The position numbers were made by a program, and so were the translations under genes. Positions 37,297 to 46,768 of a stretch of DNA of 64,000 bases are shown piece by piece. The stretch lies in assembly GCA_902761585.1 (NCBI GenBank), contig CACWKX010000011.1, forward strand, positions 19,448-83,447, written 5' to 3'. The stretch comes from an uncultured Lachnospiraceae bacterium (GTDB lineage: Bacteria > Bacillota > Clostridia > Lachnospirales > Lachnospiraceae). How positions within the stretch are numbered: position 1 is the first letter of the stretch; each line of letters starts with the position of its first letter. Under the pieces are notes generated by a model. That model was not told where the DNA came from and ran no database searches. It saw only the letters and a program-made list of their open reading frames with translations.

Positions 37297-40191
37297 TCAA
37301 TCTCCGGTCCTTTGAACCCGGAGGCTCTTCAGTACAAGTCCGCTCTGACCAAAATGAAGCCTCATGACGCTGTTTCTGGTTGTGGAAAAGAAGATCGCTG
37401 TCTTTACAGCTTCCTTTCCTTCCCCGCCTCCGAACATCCACTCTGCAACCGGAATGGTCGTGAAGAACAGGCTCACCGGGATCTGGGCAAGCACGCCGGA
37501 CACAGACTCTGCCTTCAGCTCAATTCGGTAGTGGGTGTTTGGCGTGACCTGCAGACCGAACAGATAGTCTTCTCCGCGCTGTGGATGGACCGATGACAGA
37601 TCAAGCTCAAGTCCTTCCTGCGGAACCGGTTGGAACGTCACACTCTCAACCGCAGACAGATCCTCCCCCTCCGGAACGTTTTCCACTGTGACTTCAGTCG
37701 GATGTCCCAGAAGGCGTTTCATCGCCTCTGTCTTCATCGCGAACCGGCATATATTCATAGCGCAGCGCTGAAGCTCCGCCCGGGTCAGTCTTCCTCCCTG
37801 CAGCGCTGAAAGCGTGGTTGGCTCACCGGCTTCTCCGTCCTCAGACGGTACAGTCTTCTCCCCATCCGGGACAACCATGTACAGATCATTCTGGGCACGG
37901 ACCATCGGACTGAAATCATACGTCTTTCCCTCGATGCTCCGCTTCAGCCGCCGTACGTCTTCTCCCTCTGCTTCTCCTGTTCCGGGTTCCGACGCCTCAG
38001 AAGGTGCCAGTTCTGACGGATCTTCGCTCATCGCTGCCCACCAGTCCGTCATGACGATCCCGTCAAATCCCCACTCATTGCGCAGAATGGTCGTGGTCAG
38101 ATCATAGAGGGAGGCTGTATGGATGCCGTTTACCTTCCCATAGGTCGTCATCAGCGCATCCGCTCCGCCTTCCGTGACCGCAATCTCAAAAGGCCTCAGG
38201 TAGATTTCCCGCAGCGCTCTTCCGGATACGACACTGTCAAGCTCGTGCCGCCTGGTCTCGCGGTTGTTTGCACAGAAATGCTTCAGAACACCGGTCACCC
38301 CGCTCTGATGGAGCCCGCGCAGCTGGGCAGCCGCCATCTCTCCAGACAGATAAGGATCCTCTGAAAAATATTCAAAGTTTCTTCCGTTCAGCGGATTTCG
38401 GTGGATATTGACGCCCGGCCCGAGAATGCAGTCTACCCGATTTTTGACCATCTCCAGGCCGAGGAAGGAAAACAGCTGCTCATTCAGTTCCCGGTCGAAA
38501 GTACATGCTAGCATCGTTCCATTTGGAAGAGAAAATGCATGATCCCCGCAGTCGAGGCGCATCCCGCTCGGTCCATCATCGCAGCACACAGCGGGGATTC
38601 CGAAATCACGAAGGCGTTTTGTGACCCCGCCGAACGCTGCCGCCGTCCCAGGCGTCACAAGGGGACTTCCCATTCCCTCTCCGCGGATGACGGCACACAA
38701 GTCCTCATCCGAGAGCTGTGCAATGAAGTCTTCCATCCTGCAGGAGCCTTCCTCTACATCCGACAGCTTCAGCCCCCGGTCTCCCGTCTGGGCAGCCTCT
38801 CCCGGAAGATTTTCATAAATCCGCTTCTCCACATCGATGCTTCGAAGCGGCGTCTCCTCATACAAAAGGTGGACGTCCCCGTTCTCTTCGCTCATCGCCA
38901 TACGGTCAAACTTGCAGACAGGCGCCAGCGCTTCCTCTTCCTGAAGAACCATCCAGTCCTCAGACAGCGTAAAGGCGCCATCCTCGGAGTCCAGGATCAC
39001 CGCATCCCGGACATTCTCGCCTACATACAGATCGTAACGCCCTTCCTCCAGCACCCAGGCTGAGATCTCGGCCGTTTTTCCGCTTTCATCGAAGGAGGCA
39101 AAGCTTCTGACCGGGATCTGGATCTGAAGCGTCTGGCTCTCGCCCGGTTTCAGCAGTCTCGTCTTTTCAAACCCGACCAGCACTCTTGCCGGTTTTCCAA
39201 GCACCCCCTGAGGCGCCTGCGCATATACCTGCACAACTTCCCGCCCGGCGGCATGGCCCGTATTCGTCACCTCGGCTTCCAGATCGACAGACAGTCTTGC
39301 GAGCGGCTCACTCTGCTTTTTCCGGGCCCTGATCCTGAACGTTGTATAGGAAAGTCCGTATCCGAACGGATACAACACCCTGTCCCTTGCGACCGTCTCA
39401 AAGAAGCGGTATCCCACGTAGATATCTTCCTGATAGACATCCCTCACGCCTGTCCCGAAATTACCAGAGGACGGATAATCCTCAATCCGTTCCGCAATCG
39501 TATCGGTCAGGTGACCGGAAGGACTGACACGACCGGTCAGGACATCCACGACGCCAAGGCCGCCGACCATGCCGCCCTGCCACACGTAAAGAACCGCATC
39601 CGGCCTGATGTCATCCACAAACCGCATATCGATGATATTTCCGGTATTCAACAGGACGACCATCCTGGCGAATGCGCCCCGGACAGTTCTGAGCATGTCC
39701 AGCTCCGTCTCTGTAAGCAGAAATGACCCGGGCTCTGCCTTGTTGTCTCTGTCCTCCCCCGCTGTTCTTCCAATCACAACGATCGCCGTGCGGCTGTCCT
39801 GACCTGCCTGCTCTGCAGTCTCCCTGTCAAGCGGCATCTCTGCCTGGGACCACGGGTCCTTCCCCCATCCTTCTCCTGCTGCAAATGGATGTTCGTCCAC
39901 ATACCGGTCATACAGATGCAGAACAGAACGATTCAGCCTGATCGAAGGTTCATCCTCAAGAGCCTCACGGATTGATACCACATGGGAGACATTCACCATA
40001 CCTCCTGAGCCTGTCCCGCTCTTGTAATAGCACAGCTGGCTGACGCCGAACAGCGCCACCGTTTCTCCTTCCGGAAGCGGAAGGACTGCCTTTTCATTGC
40101 GCAGCAGAACAATGCCGTCTGCCGCAGCCTGCCGCGCACACTTTGTATAACGTTCCCAGTCTAGCGTCTGCAATCGGGTGGGTATGTCCAT
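37297..40191 (-). CDS. Glycoside hydrolase family 3, permuted domain order
   Basis: 964 residues. The domain order is swapped relative to the usual GH3: an (alpha/beta) sandwich domain first (about 10-285, with YPFGYGLSYTTF at its end), a fibronectin III-like domain (about 300-395), then the TIM barrel (about 480-730). The catalytic nucleophile is D716 in GIVMTDWWA; KHF near 637 and GRNFEYFSEDPYLSGE are substrate-side motifs. Such permuted beta-glucosidases are known from rumen Lachnospiraceae and Ruminococcus. After the nucleophile comes an acidic insert (EASEPGTGEAEGED), and the C terminus adds about 150 residues. No signal peptide. The start ATG at 40191 is preceded by GGAGGAG, rather distant. 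Substrate inferred to be beta-glucosides. Confidence 0.9.
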   Translation of the reverse strand: MDIPTRLQTLDWERYTKCARQAAADGIVLLRNEKAVLPLPEGETVALFGVSQLCYYKSGTGSGGMVNVSHVVSIREALEDEPSIRLNRSVLHLYDRYVDEHPFAAGEGWGKDPWSQAEMPLDRETAEQAGQDSRTAIVVIGRTAGEDRDNKAEPGSFLLTETELDMLRTVRGAFARMVVLLNTGNIIDMRFVDDIRPDAVLYVWQGGMVGGLGVVDVLTGRVSPSGHLTDTIAERIEDYPSSGNFGTGVRDVYQEDIYVGYRFFETVARDRVLYPFGYGLSYTTFRIRARKKQSEPLARLSVDLEAEVTNTGHAAGREVVQVYAQAPQGVLGKPARVLVGFEKTRLLKPGESQTLQIQIPVRSFASFDESGKTAEISAWVLEEGRYDLYVGENVRDAVILDSEDGAFTLSEDWMVLQEEEALAPVCKFDRMAMSEENGDVHLLYEETPLRSIDVEKRIYENLPGEAAQTGDRGLKLSDVEEGSCRMEDFIAQLSDEDLCAVIRGEGMGSPLVTPGTAAAFGGVTKRLRDFGIPAVCCDDGPSGMRLDCGDHAFSLPNGTMLACTFDRELNEQLFSFLGLEMVKNRVDCILGPGVNIHRNPLNGRNFEYFSEDPYLSGEMAAAQLRGLHQSGVTGVLKHFCANNRETRRHELDSVVSGRALREIYLRPFEIAVTEGGADALMTTYGKVNGIHTASLYDLTTTILRNEWGFDGIVMTDWWAAMSEDPSELAPSEASEPGTGEAEGEDVRRLKRSIEGKTYDFSPMVRAQNDLYMVVPDGEKTVPSEDGEAGEPTTLSALQGGRLTRAELQRCAMNICRFAMKTEAMKRLLGHPTEVTVENVPEGEDLSAVESVTFQPVPQEGLELDLSSVHPQRGEDYLFGLQVTPNTHYRIELKAESVSGVLAQIPVSLFFTTIPVAEWMFGGGEGKEAVKTAIFFSTTRNSVMRLHFGQSGLVLKSLRVQRTGD

Positions 40192-40221
40192 ATTCTTCTG
40201 TTTCTCCTCCAATTCCAAGAA

Positions 40222-40250
40222 AGGCCGCCGGAAATGAATTCCGGCGGTCC
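40222..40250 (-). terminator. Terminator after the rubredoxin gene
   Basis: GGACCGCCGGAA and TTCCGGCGGCC pair around a 6-base loop, followed on the minus strand by TTTCTTGG. It lies between the rubredoxin and GH3 genes. Confidence 0.6.
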
Positions 40251-40276
40251 TTCATCTCTTGCATCTTGTGCGGCGC

Positions 40277-40435
40277 TCAGTCAGCGTCGCTGAACTCATC
40301 CTTGCCTGCACCGCAGATCGGGCAGACAAAATCATCCGGGATATCCTCCCACTTTGTTCCAGGAGCGATTCCGCCCTCCGGATACCCTTCTGCCTCGTCA
40401 TATTCCCAGCCGCAGACATCGCAAACCTTTTTCAT
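40277..40435 (-). CDS. Rubredoxin
   Basis: 52 residues, the standard length. The iron ligands are in CDVCGW near residue 4 and [13 protein letters not shown] near 37, with the conserved [19 protein letters not shown] between them. It is a small one-iron electron carrier, probably passing electrons to the flavodiiron protein encoded 125 bases upstream or to superoxide reductase. The start at 40435 follows AGGAGG at 8 bases. A possible promoter (TTGACA with an overlong 20-base spacer before TATACC) lies between it and the flavodiiron gene. Confidence 0.95.
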   Translation of the reverse strand: MKKVCDVCGWEYDEAEGYPEGGIAPGTKWEDIPDDFVCPICGAGKDEFSDAD

Positions 40436-40560
40436 GTTGTGATCCTCCTGTTCCATCTTCGGTTTCCAGATCATGAATGACTCTGGATCATGTTTGTCTT
40501 CAGATAATGGTATAGTTGCTTAAAGTGCAGCATTTGTCAAGTAAAACAATCCTGGAGACG

Positions 40561-42432
40561 TCACTGCAATTTTTCAAAATCACTCGCCGGATGCTTGCAG
40601 ATCGGGCAGATAAAATCTGGCGGAAGGACCTCCCCCTCATAGACATATCCGCAGATTCTGCAGACCCAGCCCACCTTCTTCTCTTCTACCGGCTGTGGCT
40701 TCGGCTTGATGTGGGCAAAGTAATACTCATACGTCACAGATGGAACATCCGAAAGAACCCTGCACTCCGTGACCTCTGCGATGAAGACGGTATGCGTCTC
40801 AAATTCGACTTCCTGAACGACCTTCGCGGAAATCAGTGCATTCGTTCCTCTTGTCACATAGGTCAGCCCATTCGCTGAACGGCTGTAATCCGCAAAATCA
40901 GCAAACTTGTCCGCAGACTTCCCGCTCTGGAAACCGAACTGCCTGAACAAATCGAAGGTTGCATCCTGTGCCAGAATCGAAACATTGAACACACCGGTCT
41001 TCTTGATCATGTCATGCGTGCAACCGTTCCGGTTGACCGCCACCTGGATCCGGTTCGGTTTCTCTGTAACCTGGATCACCGTATTGACGATGCAGCCGTT
41101 ATCCTTCTCCCCATCCTTCGCTGTCAGGACGAAAAGGCCGTAGCTGAGCTTGAACATGGCCTTGGGATCAAGCACCGGCGCTCCTGCATCAACCCCCTCA
41201 CCTTTCTCGTCTGCCTTCGTGACATCTGTTTTCTTCGGAATGGTCGCGTCAATGGCATCCGCAACCACATCCAGCTGTGACAACTGATCTTCCTTCAGCG
41301 CTGACTTGATCGTCAGTGTCTCGTTGAGCACGTTGAGGTTCTTGCACTTCCCGAGAAGTTCCCGCATCAGCTTACCGCTGGTCGGTGCCCAGGAACCATT
41401 CTCGATGACGGCAACCGTGCGGTTCTGGATGTTATGCTCAACCAGGTCATAGAGGAAGGCTTCCATCTGAACAAAAATGCCCGCATTGTATGTCGTCGAA
41501 GCCAGCACAAGGTGGCTGTACTTGAAGACAGCAGAAATAATCTCCGACGGCGGGGTCACAGAGGTGTCAAACATCACCGTCTTGATCCCCTTCTCACGCA
41601 GACGGACTGCCAGGCACTCTGCAGCATTCTCGGTATGATGATAAACGGAAGCATAGGCGATGACGACCCCTGTCTCCTCCGGCTTGTAAGCTGCCCAGTG
41701 CTGATACTTGTCAATATAGTCTCCGATATTCTTCCGCCATACGAAGCCGTGCAGCGGGCAAAGGTATTTGATGTCTAGGCCTGACGCCTTCTTCAGCGCA
41801 GCCGTCACCTGTGTTCCATACTTTCCGACAATGTTGCTGTAGTATCTTCTGGCTTCATCCAGGTAATCCCGCATGAAGTCCACTTCGTCCGCAAACAGGG
41901 CACCGTTCAGCGCGCCGAAGGTTCCGAACGCATCCGCCGAAAACAGCGTCCCGCTCGTCTTGTCGTAGGTCATCATGACCTCCGGCCAGTGAACCATCGG
42001 AGCATTGACAAACGTGAGCTCATGCCTGCCGGCAGAGAAGACATCCCCCTCCTTCACAAGCTGAACCCTGTCCTCCACGTCAAACGTGAAAAACTGCTTC
42101 ATCAGCGTCTTCGTCTTGCTGTTGCAGAGGATCCGGACATCCGGATATCTTCTGATCAGCTCCTCAAGCGTCGCGGAGTGATCCGGCTCCATGTGATGGA
42201 CAATCACATAATCAAGATGCCTTCCGTCCAGCACCTTCTCCACGTTCTCAAAAAACACTGTTCCGACAGCGGCATCAACCGTGTCACACAGGACTGTCTT
42301 CTCATCCAGGAGCAGATAAGAATTATAAGAAACACCATCCGGAACAGAGTACACTCCCTCGAACATTGCCAGACGCCTGTCATTCGCTCCTACCCAGTAC
42401 AGGTCGTCCATTACTTTTCTGTAACAGTACAT
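40561..42432 (-). CDS. Flavodiiron protein fused to flavin reductase and rubredoxin
   Basis: 623 residues with four modules. About 1-250: metallo-beta-lactamase-like diiron domain with HHMEPDHS, MVHWPEVMMTYD, SADAFG and CPLHG supplying the iron ligands. About 255-390: flavodoxin domain (VVIAYASVYHHTENAAE). About 430-565: flavin-reductase-like domain (LSYGLFVLTAKDGEKDNGCIVNTVIQVTEKPN region). About 580-623: rubredoxin domain with CRICGYVYEG and FICPICK. The core reduces O2 to water or NO to N2O; the added domains should form an internal electron chain. The start at 42432 is preceded by GGAAAGGA. A rubredoxin gene follows. Confidence 0.93.
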   Translation of the reverse strand: MYCYRKVMDDLYWVGANDRRLAMFEGVYSVPDGVSYNSYLLLDEKTVLCDTVDAAVGTVFFENVEKVLDGRHLDYVIVHHMEPDHSATLEELIRRYPDVRILCNSKTKTLMKQFFTFDVEDRVQLVKEGDVFSAGRHELTFVNAPMVHWPEVMMTYDKTSGTLFSADAFGTFGALNGALFADEVDFMRDYLDEARRYYSNIVGKYGTQVTAALKKASGLDIKYLCPLHGFVWRKNIGDYIDKYQHWAAYKPEETGVVIAYASVYHHTENAAECLAVRLREKGIKTVMFDTSVTPPSEIISAVFKYSHLVLASTTYNAGIFVQMEAFLYDLVEHNIQNRTVAVIENGSWAPTSGKLMRELLGKCKNLNVLNETLTIKSALKEDQLSQLDVVADAIDATIPKKTDVTKADEKGEGVDAGAPVLDPKAMFKLSYGLFVLTAKDGEKDNGCIVNTVIQVTEKPNRIQVAVNRNGCTHDMIKKTGVFNVSILAQDATFDLFRQFGFQSGKSADKFADFADYSRSANGLTYVTRGTNALISAKVVQEVEFETHTVFIAEVTECRVLSDVPSVTYEYYFAHIKPKPQPVEEKKVGWVCRICGYVYEGEVLPPDFICPICKHPASDFEKLQ

Positions 42433-42509
42433 GTTCTTTTCCTTTCCAGCTTTCAGCCTGATGATGTGCCTTGCAGGCACTCCATCCCATCGTTCCCGCA
42501 GATGCCGCC

Positions 42510-42532
42510 ATTATAGCATGAACAGACAGGGG
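42510..42532 (-). promoter_or_regulatory. Extended -10 promoter of the flavodiiron protein gene
   Basis: TTCATGCTATAAT on the minus strand gives an extended -10 element (TGCTATAAT, -10 box 42510-42515) with a poor -35 region. It shares TTCATGCTATA with the promoter at 1462. Confidence 0.55.
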
Positions 42533-42590
42533 CCGCATCCGTTTTTGTGAAATATTCCTGTTTTTGCCCTGTCGTTTCCTGTCAAAAAAA

Positions 42591-42620
42591 CAGACCCGCT
42601 CCACCAACTGGAGGGGTCTG
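42591..42620 (-). terminator. Terminator of the hrcA-grpE-dnaK-dnaJ operon
   Basis: CAGACCC/GGGTCTG outer arms with a TCCA/TGGA inner stem, followed on the minus strand by seven T. It lies about 20 bases after the dnaJ stop codon. Confidence 0.85.
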
Positions 42621-42638
42621 TCTCTGCCCTGGGATGGT

Positions 42639-43838
42639 TCAGCCATCCAGCGCATCCTTCATCCGATCAACAAAACTTTTTTTCTTTTTCTTCTTCCCTG
42701 TCTCAGGTGAAGCTCCGTTCGCCGCATCCTCGCCGGCAGAAAGACTTCTGTCCGATGCCGCATCAAACTGCTCCAGAAGCTCCTTTGCCTCACTGCTGAG
42801 CTTCACTGGTGTACGGACAATCAGCGTCACATACTGATCCCCCCGGCCGACTCTGCCGCGCACGTCCGGAACACCCTTTCCCTTCAGACGGACCCTCGTG
42901 CCAGACTGCGTTCCGGGCTTGACGCTGTATGAAATATCTCCGTCCACCGTGCGGATCATAATATCCGCTCCCAGCGCTGCCTGCGCGAACGTGATATCCT
43001 TATTTGAGAACAGATCGAGGTTCTGGCGAACAAACTGCGGATCACGTGCAACGGATACCTCCACCAGAAGATCTCCTCTTGGTCCGCCATTGACGCCCGG
43101 CTCCCCCTTTTCCCGGATGCGGATTGCCTGCCCGTCGTCAATCCCGGCAGGTATCCGGACCTCTATGGTTTTTTTGTTCATGACATAGCCCGTTCCATGG
43201 CAGTTCGGGCACTTGTCCTCGATCACCTTACCGGTTCCGCGGCAGTCCGGGCAGGGCTGAACATTCTGCATCATCCCGAACATGGTCTGCTGCGTATACA
43301 CAACCTGCCCTCTGCCCTTGCACTTCGGACAGATCTTCGGGGCAGTCCCGGGCTTTGCACCTGTCCCATGGCAGTTCGGGCACTCATCCTTGATCATGAC
43401 GTCGATCGTCTTGGAGCAGCCTTCAATCGCCTCCATGAACGTGATGCTGACGTGCGTCCGGACATTTGCGCCCTGCATCGGGCGGTTCGGGTTCGCACTT
43501 CTTCTTCCGCCACCGAATAAATCGCCGAAGATTCCTCCAAGTCCCAGATCGCTGAAGATATCCTGGAAATCAGCAGAGTTAAAATCAAACCCACCTCCGC
43601 CGGCGGAGCCATCGAATGCTGACATGCCGAACTGGTCATACTGTCTTCTCTTCTCTTCATTGCCGAGAACCGCATACGCCTCCGAGGCTTCCTTGAACTT
43701 GTCCGCTGCTTCGGCATTGCCGGGATTCATATCCGGATGATATTTCTTCGCCAGCTGGCGATATGCCTTCTTGATCTCCTCTTCACTGGCACTCCTGCTG
43801 ACGCCCAGCACTTCGTAGTAATCTCTCTTCTCTGCCAT
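42639..43838 (-). CDS. dnaJ: Chaperone DnaJ
   Basis: 399 residues. The J domain ([25 protein letters not shown] motif near 35) stimulates DnaK ATPase. It is followed by a Gly/Phe-rich region, then four zinc-binding repeats ([36 protein letters not shown]) and the C-terminal substrate-binding domains. The C terminus ends in a Lys-rich tail ([19 protein letters not shown]). The start at 43838 follows GGGAGA. Last gene of the heat-shock operon, 129 bases after dnaK. Confidence 0.97.
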   Translation of the reverse strand: MAEKRDYYEVLGVSRSASEEEIKKAYRQLAKKYHPDMNPGNAEAADKFKEASEAYAVLGNEEKRRQYDQFGMSAFDGSAGGGGFDFNSADFQDIFSDLGLGGIFGDLFGGGRRSANPNRPMQGANVRTHVSITFMEAIEGCSKTIDVMIKDECPNCHGTGAKPGTAPKICPKCKGRGQVVYTQQTMFGMMQNVQPCPDCRGTGKVIEDKCPNCHGTGYVMNKKTIEVRIPAGIDDGQAIRIREKGEPGVNGGPRGDLLVEVSVARDPQFVRQNLDLFSNKDITFAQAALGADIMIRTVDGDISYSVKPGTQSGTRVRLKGKGVPDVRGRVGRGDQYVTLIVRTPVKLSSEAKELLEQFDAASDRSLSAGEDAANGASPETGKKKKKKSFVDRMKDALDG

Positions 43839-43912
43839 ATATTCTCCCGATTGATCCGGCTGCCTGCAGAACACTCTTTCCTATTCCGCCGTATCCGGAC
43901 ATGGTTTAAGCC

Positions 43913-43935
43913 GCCGTCACACACTTCGTGACGGC
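43913..43935 (-). other. Hairpin between dnaK and dnaJ
   Basis: 8-base perfect arms GCCGTCAC/GTGACGGC around 7 bases, about 30 bases after the dnaK stop, with no T run. It may be a processing or stabilising element that separates dnaK from dnaJ expression. Confidence 0.45.
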
Positions 43936-43966
43936 AGCTTCCTGTTTCAGATATCTGTTATCCCGG

Positions 43967-45841
43967 TCAGACCTCACGGTAGTCGCCATCGACGACATCG
44001 TCATCCTTGCCGCCCTGACTGCCGCCTGCATTCTGCGGGCCTGCCTGCGGACCTGCGCCTGCACCAGGTCCTGCCTGAGTCTGCGTCTGCTGATATACCT
44101 TCTCGAAAAGCTTCTGCGCACTGTTCATCAGCTTCTCTCTTCCGGCCTTCAGCTCATTGACCTGCTCATCCGTGATATCATCCCCGCACTTTGCGATGGT
44201 GTCCTTCAGAGACTTGAGGTCTGCCTCAACTGCAGCCTTGTCTGCCGCATCAATCTTGTCGCCGACCTCCTGCATTGCCTTCTCCGTCTGGAAGACCATG
44301 GCATCTGCATCATTCTTCGTATCGATTGCTTCCTTCTTCTTCTTGTCCTGCGCCTCATACTCAGCCGCCTCTTTGACAGCCTTGTTGATCTCGTCATCGG
44401 ACATGTTGGAGCCGGAAGTAATCGTGATGTGCTGCTCTTTTCCGGTACCCAGATCCTTTGCGGAAACATTCACGATGCCATTTGCATCGATATCAAACGT
44501 GACCTCGATCTGCGGCACACCTCTTCTTGCTGGCGGGATTCCATCGAGACGGAACTGTCCGAGCGTCTTGTTGTCGCGGGCAAACTGGCGCTCACCCTGT
44601 ACAACATGGATATCGACAGCGGTCTGATTATCCTCAGCAGTTGAGAAGACCTGGCTCTTTCTGGTCGGAATAGTCGTATTTCTAGGAATCAAAACAGTGG
44701 ATACACCGCCCAGCGTCTCGATTGCAAGGGACAGCGGCGTGACATCCAGCAGAAGGATATCACCTGCGCCGGCATCCCCTGCCAGCTTGCCGCCCTGAAT
44801 GGCTGCACCGATTGCCACGCACTCATCCGGGTTCAGGTTCTTGCTCGGTTCCTTTCCGGTCAATTCCTTGACCTTGTCCTGCACAGCCGGGATACGGGTT
44901 GAACCACCGACCAGCAGAACCTTTCCAAGATCTGCAGCTGTAATGCCTGCATCTGCAAGTGCTTTTCTGACAGGCTCAGCTGTAGCATCAACCAGATCTG
45001 CGGTCAGCTCGTCAAACTTTGCCTTTGTGAGATCCATCTCGAAGTGCTTCGGGCCGGTCTCATTGGCCGTAATGAACGGCAGGTTGATATTGGTTGTCGT
45101 AGAGGAGGAAAGCTCCTTCTTTGCCTTCTCGGCAGCCTCCTTCAGCCTCTGCATGGCCATCTTGTCGCCGGAGAGATCAATTCCTTCCTTTGCCTTGAAG
45201 TCCTTCAGCATGTAGTCGACAATTCTCTTATCAAAGTCATCGCCGCCCAGATGGTTGTTGCCATTGGTTGCCAGAACCTCGATGACGCCGTCACCGATCT
45301 CGATGACAGACACATCAAAGGTGCCGCCGCCCAGGTCATACACCATGATCTTCTGCTCTTTCTCGTTATCAAGGCCATAAGCCAGTGCGGCTGCAGTCGG
45401 CTCGTTGATAATACGCTTGACATCAAGGCCGGCGATCTTTCCTGCATCCTTTGTTGCCTGTCTCTGCGCATCATTGAAGTATGCCGGGCAGGTGATGACA
45501 GCCTCTGTCACCTTCTCACCCAGGTATCCCTCCGCATCTGCCTTCAGTTTCTGAAGGATCATCGCGGAAATCTCCTGTGGGGAATACTTCTTATCGTCGA
45601 TTGTGACTCTGTAGTCAGAGCCCATGTGTCTCTTGATTGAAGACACGGTTCTGTCAGAGTTCGTCACAGCCTGGCGCTTTGCCGGCTCGCCGACCAGACG
45701 GTCGCCGTTCTTTGTAAATGCAACGATGGACGGTGTTGTGCGCTCTCCTTCGCTGTTTGCGATGACAGTCGGCTTTCCGCCTTCCATGACTGCCACGCAG
45801 CTGTTTGTTGTACCAAGGTCAATTCCTATAATCTTTCCCAT
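43967..45841 (-). CDS. dnaK: Chaperone DnaK (Hsp70)
   Basis: 624 residues. ATPase domain: [19 protein letters not shown] at the N terminus, [19 protein letters not shown] near 170, [13 protein letters not shown] near 310. The substrate-binding domain starts at about 365 ([14 protein letters not shown]). The C-terminal lid ends in a Gly/Gln-rich tail ([17 protein letters not shown]) and [12 protein letters not shown]. The gap of 24 residues near position 80 found in Gram-positive DnaK is consistent with its length. AGGAGG precedes the ATG. The grpE-dnaK gap of about 150 bases holds a hairpin and a possible secondary promoter (TTGACA at 45939-45944). Confidence 0.97.
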   Translation of the reverse strand: MGKIIGIDLGTTNSCVAVMEGGKPTVIANSEGERTTPSIVAFTKNGDRLVGEPAKRQAVTNSDRTVSSIKRHMGSDYRVTIDDKKYSPQEISAMILQKLKADAEGYLGEKVTEAVITCPAYFNDAQRQATKDAGKIAGLDVKRIINEPTAAALAYGLDNEKEQKIMVYDLGGGTFDVSVIEIGDGVIEVLATNGNNHLGGDDFDKRIVDYMLKDFKAKEGIDLSGDKMAMQRLKEAAEKAKKELSSSTTTNINLPFITANETGPKHFEMDLTKAKFDELTADLVDATAEPVRKALADAGITAADLGKVLLVGGSTRIPAVQDKVKELTGKEPSKNLNPDECVAIGAAIQGGKLAGDAGAGDILLLDVTPLSLAIETLGGVSTVLIPRNTTIPTRKSQVFSTAEDNQTAVDIHVVQGERQFARDNKTLGQFRLDGIPPARRGVPQIEVTFDIDANGIVNVSAKDLGTGKEQHITITSGSNMSDDEINKAVKEAAEYEAQDKKKKEAIDTKNDADAMVFQTEKAMQEVGDKIDAADKAAVEADLKSLKDTIAKCGDDITDEQVNELKAGREKLMNSAQKLFEKVYQQTQTQAGPGAGAGPQAGPQNAGGSQGGKDDDVVDGDYREV

Positions 45842-45992
45842 AATGAAACCTCCTGGTGTTCTGCTGTTCGGTCTTGTTTTTTTCCTGCCGCCTCTTCCTC
45901 TCCGGAGAACCGCGGCATATGCCTGTATGTTCCAATATTGTCAACGGGATCGCGGAAGAACAACGCCTCCGTCCCGGTTTTTGTAATAAAGA

Positions 45993-46745
45993 TCAGTTGG
46001 CAACCTTCACCATGCTGTGTCGGATGACGACATCGTTCAGCATATAGCCCTTCTGAAACTCCTGCACGATGATATTCTCACCGGCTGACTCATCCTCACA
46101 ATGCATGACCGCATTGTGAAAGTTCGGATCAAATGGTTTTCCGACCGCTTCAATCGTCCTGACGCCCAGTTCCTCCAACGCCTTTGTCAGCTGCCTGTAG
46201 ATCTTCTGCATGCCCTGGCGGAACGGATCCTCGCTCTCTTCCTTCATGTCCCCGAGACCTCGCTCGAAGCTGTCCACAACCGGAAGAATCTGCTCGATCA
46301 CATCCCTTTTCCCCATGTCGAACATCGTCGCTTTCTCGCGGTCTGTCCGCTTTCGGAAATTATCGAATTCCGCCATCTGGCGCCTGACCTGATCGGTCAG
46401 CTCCTCGATCTTCTGATCTCTCTGATCCTTCTCTTTCCTTCCTTTGAAACCGAAGAACCCTTTTCCGGTACCAGCACCGCTGTCGGAGGAAGTATCCTCC
46501 CCGGCGTCAGATGCATCCGCCGCCTTATCTGGCTCCTCCTCCGGATTCCGGTTCTGATCTGTCTTCGCGGCGTCTTCCTGTCCATTGAGGCCCTCCGCCG
46601 CATGTTCTTTCTCCAGATTCTGTCCCGGACCTCTACTGTCTTCGTTCTTCTTCTCCATCTTGTCCGGCTCTTCGCCATGTATCTCAATCCGGACGCCCCT
46701 GTCTTCTTCTCCTGGGCTGTTTTCCTGTTTTTCCTTATCTGTCAT
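45993..46745 (-). CDS. grpE: Nucleotide exchange factor GrpE
   Basis: 250 residues. GrpE exchanges ADP on DnaK. The conserved coiled-coil and beta-wing core occupies about residues 105-250 (MAEFDNFRKRTDREKATMFDMG, ILPVVDSFERGL, GMQKIYRQLTKALEELGV, NFHNAVMHCEDESAGENIIVQEFQKGYMLND). It is preceded by a long acidic, low-complexity N-terminal extension of about 100 residues rich in Glu, Asp and Lys, longer than in most GrpE proteins. GGAGG precedes the ATG. It is 24 bases after hrcA in the same operon. Confidence 0.95.
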   Translation of the reverse strand: MTDKEKQENSPGEEDRGVRIEIHGEEPDKMEKKNEDSRGPGQNLEKEHAAEGLNGQEDAAKTDQNRNPEEEPDKAADASDAGEDTSSDSGAGTGKGFFGFKGRKEKDQRDQKIEELTDQVRRQMAEFDNFRKRTDREKATMFDMGKRDVIEQILPVVDSFERGLGDMKEESEDPFRQGMQKIYRQLTKALEELGVRTIEAVGKPFDPNFHNAVMHCEDESAGENIIVQEFQKGYMLNDVVIRHSMVKVAN

Positions 46746-46768
46746 TCTATTGCCTCCGCATCGCTCTG

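Noticed and set aside
45939..45970. TTGACA with a 17-base spacer before CATATG upstream of dnaK
   Set aside because: The -10 match is poor, so I mention it only as a possibility in the dnaK entry and do not call it a promoter.
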